Source of the DNA: Candidatus Nanohaloarchaea archaeon
GTDB lineage: Archaea > Nanohalarchaeota > Nanosalinia > Nanosalinales > JAHENU01
Direction of reading: 5' to 3'
Assembly (NCBI GenBank): GCA_018609855.1
Contig: JAHENU010000049.1
Location: 1-5,988 of the forward strand
Length of the DNA: 5,988 bases
Positions 1 to 4,959 of the stretch are shown in pieces; within the stretch, counting starts at the first letter, position 1, and each line of letters begins with the position of its first letter. The position numbers were made by a program, and so were the translations under genes. Under the pieces are notes generated by a model, which was given only the letters and a program-made list of their open reading frames with translations, had not been told where the DNA came from and did no database searches.

Positions 1-1369
1 AGGCGATATCAGCCAGTCTTCCATAATTCTGGAAGTAGGCAGTGGTGGTACAGGCACTGGCGGTGCTAGTGGCGGAGGATCAGGAGGAGGTGGAGCATTT
101 GGTGGCAGGAATGCGTCTCCATTAGAAGTGACCGTTGTCTCCCCTGAACAGTCGGAGTTTCCGGCGACGCAGGAATCGGTGCGATTGGCTGTACGTACAT
201 TGAGTCAGGCTGAGTGTGAGTATGCGCAGCAGACGTTCGATTTTGGACAGGGGAACGCATTTTCACAATCGAATGGCACGCTGCATGAGAGCCGTATTGC
301 GGTGCAGAATGGCAGCACCTATAATTATAATATTGTCTGTACTGACAATACACGACGCGGTGAAGGGGCGGTAGCGTTTAGTGTCGGGACTGTGCCGGAT
401 TTCGAGGTAAGATTGCGAGATACGGTGCGACTGGCACAAGATGAAGATGACAGATTATTTGCCCTGATAGAAAATAATGGACAAGTGCCGATCACTGTTA
501 CCGTTAACCTCACGAGACAGGAATGTTGTGCTGTTGAGTATCAGCAGCGGGTGCCCATTGCGCCGCGACAAGCCAATCAATCACGGATTGATCTCCACGT
601 GCCGCTGTTTACTGAACCGGGCGAACATCAGCTAACTTTCTTTTTCGCGATGGAGGAGAGTCAAGAAGAAGCATCCCGCATCGTTCCCGTTACTGTGACA
701 CAGCACCAGACTGTTGAGCGCACTCATCAGCTCAATGACTCTATTACCAATATATCGCAACGGATTGATGAATATAAAAACGTCGGTGTAGATGTGAGCG
801 GGCTAATAGCACGTATGGAGCAGTATCGTGCTGCAGTAACACAGGCGTGGGAAGCAATTGAACAAGACAACATGACTGCATTACAGCAGGCAGTGGAGAA
901 GGCACAGATTGAGAAGACTGCAATTGAGAGACAGTTGGTTCAATTGGCGGTTATCAAGTTTTTCAAAGAGCATTGGTGGAAATTGCTCACCGGTGTAATC
1001 TCTGCTTATGTGCTGTTTTATGCCGTTACTTTGTTGTTCATCCCGTATGTGGCATTGAAACAAAAACTGGTAATGCTGCGGTCACGAGAGAAGGAGTATG
1101 TTTCCTCTCGGAAAAAGACAGAGCATCAGTACTTTAACCGACAAATTGACAAAGAAACGTTTACCCAGCTGATGATGGAAAAGCAAAACGACATTCTGGA
1201 CGTGCGGGGCGAGGTTGATGAGACCCAAGAGAAACTAGATAATTTGCTGAAAGAAAGGTTGAGCTTCCATGCATTTATTCGGGCGCCAGCTATGGCTATC
1301 TATGAAATTCAGGAATGGTTGCGGATTCGCCGAAATCGAAAAGTGGCTCGTGAGAAACGACAGGAATAA
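1..1369 (+). CDS. Membrane-anchored surface protein with Ig-like ectodomain, coiled coil and cytosolic tail (5' partial)
   Basis: The reading frame is open from base 2, so the true start lies upstream; the GTG at 128 is internal. About 455 residues are visible. In order: the end of a beta domain; a glycine-rich linker (38-106); an Ig-like domain with a probable disulfide between the Cys of AECEY (215-217) and the Cys of NIVCTD, a pattern common in DPANN surface proteins; a second beta domain resembling CARDB/NPCBM-associated domains; a helical coiled-coil stalk ending in ALQQAVEKAQIEK; one membrane helix (about 983-1057); and a basic, coiled-coil tail of about 100 residues with an FNRQIDKETF segment. 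All eight N-x-S/T sequons precede the helix, which supports an outside N-terminus and an inside C-terminus. Its ligand and function are unknown; adhesion or surface-layer attachment is possible. The stop is followed after 39 bases by the KaiC-like gene, which has its own promoter. I am sure of the architecture but not of the role. Confidence 0.85.
   Translation, partial: GDISQSSIILEVGSGGTGTGGASGGGSGGGGAFGGRNASPLEVTVVSPEQSEFPATQESVRLAVRTLSQAECEYAQQTFDFGQGNAFSQSNGTLHESRIAVQNGSTYNYNIVCTDNTRRGEGAVAFSVGTVPDFEVRLRDTVRLAQDEDDRLFALIENNGQVPITVTVNLTRQECCAVEYQQRVPIAPRQANQSRIDLHVPLFTEPGEHQLTFFFAMEESQEEASRIVPVTVTQHQTVERTHQLNDSITNISQRIDEYKNVGVDVSGLIARMEQYRAAVTQAWEAIEQDNMTALQQAVEKAQIEKTAIERQLVQLAVIKFFKEHWWKLLTGVISAYVLFYAVTLLFIPYVALKQKLVMLRSREKEYVSSRKKTEHQYFNRQIDKETFTQLMMEKQNDILDVRGEVDETQEKLDNLLKERLSFHAFIRAPAMAIYEIQEWLRIRRNRKVAREKRQE
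38..106 (+). repeat. Glycine-rich linker-coding stretch
   Basis: Twenty-three codons encode 15 Gly with Ser, Thr and Ala between them (GSGGTGTGGASGGGSGGGG followed by AFGG). This is a flexible linker between two extracellular domains of the surface protein. The GGN-rich DNA is low in complexity and could change length by slippage. Confidence 0.7.
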
Positions 1370-1374
1370 TATTA

Positions 1375-1385
1375 TTTATTTAAAA
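1375..1385 (+). promoter_or_regulatory. TATA-like box for the KaiC-like gene at 1409
   Basis: The AT-only stretch TTTATTTAAAA is centred about 28 bases before the ATG at 1409. That is the spacing expected for an archaeal leaderless transcript, with TBP binding about 26 bases before the transcription start. There is no Shine-Dalgarno-like sequence between the box and the ATG. It lies in the 39-base gap after the surface-protein stop, so the downstream gene probably has its own promoter even if some read-through occurs. Confidence 0.5.
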
Positions 1386-1408
1386 GAGAAAGACGGAATA
1401 TAAGCTGT

Positions 1409-2881
1409 ATGGTGCTGGCTACCGAGCATATTAACGTTGATTCTGTGACGATAGATACAAACAAAGATGCCGCCGTAGTAACTGCTGAGGTGAAGAACGC
1501 CTCTGAAAAGACTAAGGTTATGAGCTTGTATGCATATGTGGGTGAAATGTGGGCTGACTACGCCGCAAAAATTCTGAAAGCTTATGAGACGCAACAGATT
1601 ACATTTTCGCTGCCGCCAGAATACTTTGCTGATGGACAGGAGTTAATTCTCACTACTCGAAATTATGACAACGGCGTGGTGTATCGGGAACGATTGACGG
1701 ACACAGGTCCTGAACCGGAATCGCCTAAAGAAAAGTTAGCGGCCGATGAAGAGTATTTAGAGACCAGGGACACTCATAAAGCTTCCTCTACTCAATACAA
1801 AACAGAAGGTTTCGATGAGACTCACACTGATGAAAGTAGTGTTGAGACAGAGAGAGATGTGGAGGAGGGCGATACTGAAGAATCTCCGCCGCATTCAATC
1901 GCCGATATGCCTGCTGATGATCGATCCAATGGTAACGAAGAAATGGAACAGCAAAGTAGCTCTATTGCTGACAGTATTGCAGATGAACACGCTACCTCCG
2001 TGGAGACGGAACCAGTCAGTTCAGAAGAAGCAGAAGGACAGTCTGAAGGAGAGAAGGAGCGTCCAGTAGATAGCGAAGAGAATGAGCTGAAAGATTATGA
2101 TTCAAATGAACCATGGAACACACAAAAGCCGTACGATACCTCATCGAAGCCGTTGGCGCATTATGATAAGCGTATTTCTACAGGTATTATTGGTCTAGAT
2201 CCAAAAATGAGTGATGGGTTTGTCGAAGCGTCGATTAATTTAGTGACTGGTAAAACGGGGACAGGAAAAACGGCGTTTGCTGCTTCATTCTTACAGGAAG
2301 GCGCAACTCAGCACGAACCGGGCGTGTATGTCACCACAGAAGAGCGAGATGAGGATTTAAAAGGAGATATTTACTCAATGTTTGGCTGGGACTTTCATCA
2401 GCACGAAAAAAATAACCTGGTAAAATTGATTTCATTAAAACCGGTGTTTCCCTCTGAAGAGGTTGACGATTTCGGGAGACTAGTGCGTTCGTATATTACA
2501 AATTTGCTGAGCGATGTGGAGGATGCCATTGAAGAGGTGGGGGCAAATCGAGTTGTTATAGACTCCGTCTCTATCATAGAAATGTTTATAAAAGATGAGT
2601 ATTTGGCTCGCGTGGCCTTAGCGTCGTTAATGAATAATTTACGGAGTATGGAGGTAACAACCTTGTTAACCGGTACCGTTCCGGAAACATCGGAAGGATT
2701 AAGCGGCGGTGGCATTATTGAATTTCTGGTAGATACTGTCATTAAATTAGAATTCATGCCTATTGCAGAAGAATATAAGCGAACATTGACCATTCGGAAG
2801 ATGCGTCGGACAGATCATTCTGTACAGATTATGCCAATTCAAATTACTGATGGTGGGTTGGAGATAATAGAAGTGGATTAA
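1409..2881 (+). CDS. KaiC/RadA-like RecA-fold ATPase with N-terminal beta-sandwich-like domain and acidic linker
   Basis: The protein has 490 residues. Residues 1-95 form alternating beta strands (SVTIDTNKDAAVVTAEVKN..., ITFSLPPEYF, ELILTTRNYD) resembling an Ig/CARDB-type sandwich. Residues 97-245 are a low-complexity Glu/Asp/Ser/Thr linker, probably disordered, with three SIAD motifs. Residues 255-490 are a single KaiC-family domain (COG0467 type): TGIIGLD, Walker A GKTGTGKT (281-288), the Glu pair EE (311-312) in YVTTEERDE, Walker B RVVIDS (Asp385), TGTVPETSEG, and the C-terminal RKMRRTDHS block (463-471). The family binds ATP, usually forms rings, and serves regulation, signalling or DNA-linked roles; no substrate can be read here. 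The ATG at 1409 is chosen because a TATA-like box sits 28 bases before it. The stop overlaps that of a second KaiC-like gene on the opposite strand. The usual GG after GLD is degenerate (KMSDGF). ATPase assignment is secure; the biological role is unknown. Confidence 0.9.
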   Translation: MVLATEHINVDSVTIDTNKDAAVVTAEVKNASEKTKVMSLYAYVGEMWADYAAKILKAYETQQITFSLPPEYFADGQELILTTRNYDNGVVYRERLTDTGPEPESPKEKLAADEEYLETRDTHKASSTQYKTEGFDETHTDESSVETERDVEEGDTEESPPHSIADMPADDRSNGNEEMEQQSSSIADSIADEHATSVETEPVSSEEAEGQSEGEKERPVDSEENELKDYDSNEPWNTQKPYDTSSKPLAHYDKRISTGIIGLDPKMSDGFVEASINLVTGKTGTGKTAFAASFLQEGATQHEPGVYVTTEERDEDLKGDIYSMFGWDFHQHEKNNLVKLISLKPVFPSEEVDDFGRLVRSYITNLLSDVEDAIEEVGANRVVIDSVSIIEMFIKDEYLARVALASLMNNLRSMEVTTLLTGTVPETSEGLSGGGIIEFLVDTVIKLEFMPIAEEYKRTLTIRKMRRTDHSVQIMPIQITDGGLEIIEVD

Positions 2882-3564
2882 AGCTTTTTGTCAATGACTT
2901 CAATACCTTTTTTGCGCTTTATTTTGAATGGATACGATCCTGGAGTATGGTCGGTGCGTCGCATTTTTCTGACTTCCACACTTCTGAAAGCGCCGCTTTC
3001 CATGCCTGAATAATAGAGGGTGATAACGCCATCAACTACGAATTCTTCTATATTAAAGCGAGAGAGAGCTGAATTGCCTGCTGTTTCAGGAATCTCCGTA
3101 GTAAACAACGCAGTGGTGCCCATTTCCTTTATACGATTCACCAATTTGTAGAAGAAATTCCGCATTTGGTATTGGTTGCCTTCATAATACCCAAGAATAG
3201 TGCTCACAGGATCAATGACTACCCGATCGATATCCTCATCCATTAGTTCGTTCATGACTCTGTCGACGAAGTTGCCTTTGGCAAATGGTGGAATGTAGAG
3301 GACTTTGACTATTCCATCTTCTTCTGCTGCCGTGAAATCCCAGCCAAACTCTTTTGCATCCTCTTTGATTTCTTCCGGCCGTTGTTCTAGAGAGATGTAT
3401 TTGCAATGTTCTTTGCGGGCGATCCCTTCAGCAATGAACTGACTAGCCAAAATAGTTTTTCCACAGCCTGTCGCACCAGTCACTGTAACCGCGCTGTTAT
3501 ACGGAATGCCCCCTTCAATGAGATTGTCCATCCCAGATATACCGGTGGGGATGCGAGAGACCAT
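2878..3564 (-). CDS. Single-domain KaiC/RadA-like RecA-fold ATPase
   Basis: The protein has 228 residues and is essentially one KaiC-family domain with no extension. It shows TGISGMDNLIEGGIP near the start (residues 7-21), Walker A GATGCGKT (30-37), a KYISLEQRPEE strand whose usual Glu pair is Glu60-Gln61, EFGWDF (72-77), Walker B RVVIDP (Asp118), TTEIPETAG, and the C-terminal RKMRRTDH block (199-206). It shares this block and GWDF with the neighbouring 490-residue ATPase but is clearly diverged elsewhere, so the two are old paralogues rather than a recent duplication. The start at 3564 is supported by the family N-terminus (MVSRIPTGISG) and a TATA-like box 27 bases upstream. It lies 38 bases downstream of the ferredoxin gene and could also be read from that gene's promoter. 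The Lys-rich tail ends in a stop that overlaps the stop of the + strand ATPase. ATP binding is very likely; its partner or target is unknown. Confidence 0.9.
   Translation of the reverse strand: MVSRIPTGISGMDNLIEGGIPYNSAVTVTGATGCGKTILASQFIAEGIARKEHCKYISLEQRPEEIKEDAKEFGWDFTAAEEDGIVKVLYIPPFAKGNFVDRVMNELMDEDIDRVVIDPVSTILGYYEGNQYQMRNFFYKLVNRIKEMGTTALFTTEIPETAGNSALSRFNIEEFVVDGVITLYYSGMESGAFRSVEVRKMRRTDHTPGSYPFKIKRKKGIEVIDKKL
2885..2925 (+). terminator. T-rich tracts after the first KaiC-like gene, inside the opposing gene
   Basis: Just past the stop at 2881 the + strand carries T5 (2885-2889), T6 (2908-2913), T3 (2918-2920) and T4 (2922-2925). Archaeal RNA polymerase terminates at oligo-T in the non-template strand. 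The Ts are the complement of Lys codons in the tail of the opposing KaiC-like protein (KIKRKKG and DKKL), so they may arise only from coding. The terminator role is inferred. Confidence 0.35.
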
Positions 3565-3587
3565 ATATATAATTGGGCAGGTATACC

Positions 3588-3594
3588 ATATAAA
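3588..3594 (-). promoter_or_regulatory. TATA-like box for the single-domain KaiC-like gene
   Basis: On the minus strand TTTATAT, preceded by the purine-rich GGAAAGA (a BRE-like position), is centred 27 bases before the ATG at 3564. This is leaderless spacing. It sits in the 38-base gap after the ferredoxin stop, so this gene may be transcribed independently of the ferredoxin as well as by read-through. Confidence 0.55.
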
Positions 3595-3602
3595 TCTTTC
3601 CT

Positions 3603-3869
3603 TTATGCCACCTGTTCTCCCGTTTCTTTCTCATACACCCGGATGACATTGGCTGGACAGCCTTGCGCTGCCATGCAAATTTTATCTAACTGATCTTTGT
3701 CTGCCTCCACTTCAAGAACATACATGCCTTTCTCTTCATTGACCAAAGTGCCACCTATAAGATCAGCTAAGCCATCAGCAGCTAATGAGAAATGATCAGG
3801 ATCTACTAATTCACATACAGCGGCACCAATACAGCCTTTCCGTTCATATTCAATGCGATATGTCTGCAT
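3603..3869 (-). CDS. One-cluster ferredoxin, C-x2-A-x2-C type
   Basis: The protein has 88 residues and is acidic. It follows the pattern of small archaeal one-cluster ferredoxins: YRIEYERKGCIGAAVCELVDP near the start, a middle acidic part (DGLADLIGG), and MAAQGCPANVIRVYE near the end. Probable cluster ligands are Cys13, Cys19 and Cys71 of the CP motif. The second ligand position of the standard C-x2-C-x2-C is Ala16, as in [3Fe-4S]-type ferredoxins; a different ligand to a fourth iron cannot be excluded. Cys65 is an extra cysteine in the position preceding the CP helix. It would act as a soluble cytosolic electron carrier; no redox partner is encoded next to it. The ATG at 3869 is chosen because the family N-terminus starts there and a TATA-like box lies about 25 bases upstream. 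The gene diverges from the MTH938-domain gene and is followed by a KaiC-like gene on the same strand. Confidence 0.85.
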   Translation of the reverse strand: MQTYRIEYERKGCIGAAVCELVDPDHFSLAADGLADLIGGTLVNEEKGMYVLEVEADKDQLDKICMAAQGCPANVIRVYEKETGEQVA

Positions 3870-3885
3870 ATAGACAAGGACTCTG

Positions 3886-3902
3886 TGACTTTTATAACGT
3901 CA
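3886..3902. promoter_or_regulatory. Symmetric, probably bidirectional promoter: TATA-like box inside TGAC-N9-GTCA
   Basis: The 50-base gap between the divergent starts at 3869 (-) and 3920 (+) holds one TATA-like box: TTTTATAA on +, TTATAAAA on - (3890-3897). It is centred about 25 bases from the minus start and 26-27 from the plus start, leaderless spacing both ways. It is flanked by the inverted repeat TGAC (3886-3889) and GTCA (3899-3902), centred on 3894, where TFB-recognition elements or an operator would lie. Shared use in both directions is inferred from this geometry. Confidence 0.55.
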
Positions 3903-3919
3903 TGCTTATGGTGGATGCT

Positions 3920-4144
3920 ATGACATACATTACGCATTATTCATTTGGTAGAATGACTATTGATGGGGAAGAGTATACAAATGATGTGTTGATATTGGCA
4001 GATAAGACATATGACAATTGGTACCGAGAAAAAGGACACTTGCTTCAGCCACAAGATATTGATGAACTACTTGCGTATCAACAACATTGCTCATCATTGG
4101 ACAAGGTGCACATAGTGAATGCAGCTATCACAATCAATAATTAG
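3920..4144 (+). CDS. MTH938-domain (DUF498-like) protein, N-terminal part, truncated by frameshift
   Basis: This frame encodes 74 residues, MTYITHYSFGRMTIDGEEYTN onward. The segments HYSFGRMTIDGEEYTNDVLI, W-x-x-x-x-GH-x-L (NWYREKGHLL) and DIDELL are the hallmarks of the MTH938/NDUFAF3-like family, whose archaeal members are about 115 residues and of unknown biochemical role. Here the frame runs through KVHIVNAAITINN to a TAG at 4142-4144, where the family would have an I-G-T-G loop and then about 50 more residues. Those residues are present in the next frame (see 4119-4265). Starting at 3920 gives the family N-terminus and fits the TATA-like box at 3890-3897. The in-frame ATGs at 3902 and 3908 are too close to that box, and the frame further upstream overlaps the ferredoxin gene antisense. 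Family assignment is strong; whether the gene works is doubtful. Confidence 0.7.
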   Translation: MTYITHYSFGRMTIDGEEYTNDVLILADKTYDNWYREKGHLLQPQDIDELLAYQQHCSSLDKVHIVNAAITINN

Positions 4145-4265
4145 AACTTTGAAAAAACAAAATATAACGTATTCGGCGTATGATGCGCATACAGCAGTGA
4201 AACAGTTTAATGCAAAACAAGAAAGAATGAATTCAGTAGCAGGAGTATTCCATCTTACATGTTAG
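4119..4265 (+). pseudogene. C-terminal part of the MTH938-domain protein in the +1 frame
   Basis: Read from 4119 to the TAG at 4263-4265, this frame gives 48 residues, including IIRTLKKQNITYSAYDAH, TAVKQFNAKQ and the terminal VAGVFHLTC. It matches the end of archaeal MTH938 proteins: a helix, a K-x-x-I strand, an A-x-x-x-[YF]N helix, and a final strand ending HLTC. It follows directly on the N-terminal part but is shifted by one base. The upstream frame stops at 4142 and this frame has TGA at 4116-4118, so the shift lies between 4119 and 4144. Joined, the two parts give about 114 residues, the family length, although the loop at the join looks about five residues short and lacks GTG. An out-of-frame deletion, an assembly error, programmed +1 frameshifting, or a separate small peptide from the ATG at 4119 are the options; deletion seems likeliest. 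Confidence 0.7.
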
Positions 4266-4277
4266 CGGAGTTTCCGC
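4265..4277. other. Short perfect inverted repeat, GCGGA-GTT-TCCGC
   Basis: A five-base-pair GC-rich stem with a three-base loop begins at the last base of the MTH938 stop codon. No T tract follows it on the plus strand (AATAAATATAAAT), so it is not a typical archaeal terminator. It lies just before the TATA-like box of the next gene and could be an operator or chance. Confidence 0.3.
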
Positions 4278-4282
4278 AATAA

Positions 4283-4290
4283 ATATAAAT
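4283..4290 (+). promoter_or_regulatory. TATA-like box for the coiled-coil winged-helix gene
   Basis: ATATAAAT is centred about 37 bases before the ATG at 4324, which would give a leader of roughly 11 bases. No Shine-Dalgarno sequence is visible. The 58 bases between the HLTC stop and this start otherwise hold only the small hairpin at 4265-4277 and AT-rich sequence. A second AT-rich word (CTTTATAG, 4307-4314) lies too close to the start. Confidence 0.4.
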
Positions 4291-4323
4291 CTATCATACT
4301 TTACTACTTTATAGTGATTATAA

Positions 4324-4959
4324 ATGGGATGGTTTACTTCATTGTTGCATGGTCAAACAGGTACGCGGCCAGTGGTTATCGGTACTAACCAGCAAGAGGA
4401 TGGGTATGCAGATGAGCGGGAGGAGTTATATGCTGTGTTGCACCAAATGCAGGAGCATCAGGATAAGGTTCAAAGACAATTGACTGATGTCGATGAAGGT
4501 TTGCAATCTTTATATGAGACACATATCGATACCAGAAAACGTACCTTGAGTAACGCAAATCACCTATCGTCTATTGACACAATAGCAAACCAACTGCAGT
4601 CATTAGAACGGCAAATGACTGTGCATGAAAAGCGACTCGAGCGATGTGAAGAAGCTTTTGACTCTATTAGCGATCGTTTGGACCGCTTTATTTTGCAATT
4701 ATATCATACTACCTCTGCAGACAAGCGTGACGAGAGAAGTGTGTACACAGTGCCTCTTCCGTCATACCTCTCCCCTACACTAACTACCTTGCAGAAGGCT
4801 GTACATCCTTTGACTTACCGTGAGGTCGCGAAGCAGATTAGTAAGAAGCGGAAAACAGCAATTGCCTATGTCCATCGGTTGCAAGAGTATGGTTATACTG
4901 TGAAGAAGACGACAACAGACACTGGACAGACAGCCGTTACTTTGGAAGATGCAGATTAA
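4324..4959 (+). CDS. Coiled-coil protein with C-terminal winged helix-turn-helix domain
   Basis: The protein has 211 residues. It opens with a short hydrophobic/aromatic stretch (MGWFTSLLHG), then a charged, mostly helical region (about 25-120) rich in Glu, Gln, Arg and Leu with heptad-like spacing (LHQMQEHQDKVQRQL, IANQLQSLERQMTVHEKRLER), suggesting an oligomeric coiled coil. A Thr/Ser/Pro-containing hinge (PLPSYLSPTLTT) leads to a winged helix at about 150-207: LTYREVAKQI as the first HTH helices, KKRKTAIAYVHRLQEYGY as a basic recognition helix, and VKKTTTDTGQTAVTL as the beta wing. A DNA-binding regulator or chromatin-associated protein is likely, but I do not recognise a named family. There is no signal peptide or membrane helix. 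The ATG at 4324 gives the MGWF N-terminus. The gene is convergent with rtcB and their stop codons overlap. Confidence 0.8.
   Translation: MGWFTSLLHGQTGTRPVVIGTNQQEDGYADEREELYAVLHQMQEHQDKVQRQLTDVDEGLQSLYETHIDTRKRTLSNANHLSSIDTIANQLQSLERQMTVHEKRLERCEEAFDSISDRLDRFILQLYHTTSADKRDERSVYTVPLPSYLSPTLTTLQKAVHPLTYREVAKQISKKRKTAIAYVHRLQEYGYTVKKTTTDTGQTAVTLEDAD

Noticed and set aside
66..353. 95-residue minus-strand frame opposite the surface-protein gene
   Set aside because: It is a shadow of the Gly-rich and Ig-like coding region, with Cys, His and Ser richness typical of a reversed GGN-rich strand.
1815..2069. 84-residue + strand frame inside the acidic linker of the KaiC-like gene
   Set aside because: It is a frame shadow of the low-complexity linker, with no promoter, no domain and an unnatural composition.
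2398..2793. 131-residue minus-strand frame opposite the KaiC-like domain
   Set aside because: It lies wholly antisense to a strongly conserved ATPase domain, has no recognisable motif and has a Ser/Thr-rich shadow composition.
2801..2964. Inverted DNA similarity (2801-2818 against 2947-2964) as a possible mobile-element end
   Set aside because: Both copies encode the conserved MRRTDH motif of the two opposing KaiC-like genes. About 14 of 18 matching bases is explained by shared protein sequence.
3785..3919. Upstream extension of the MTH938 frame to the ATG at 3785, or starts at 3902 and 3908
   Set aside because: The extension runs antisense through the ferredoxin gene and across the shared promoter, and shows no family similarity. 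The starts at 3902 and 3908 are only 5-11 bases past the TATA-like box.
4152..4157. A6 run as the site of a sequencing error causing the MTH938 frameshift
   Set aside because: The upstream frame already stops at 4142-4144, and the family sequence (RTLKK) is in the second frame before the run. An indel here would not join the two parts.
4307..4314. CTTTATAG as the TATA box for the gene at 4324
   Set aside because: Its centre is only about 13 bases before the ATG, which would place the transcription start inside the coding region.
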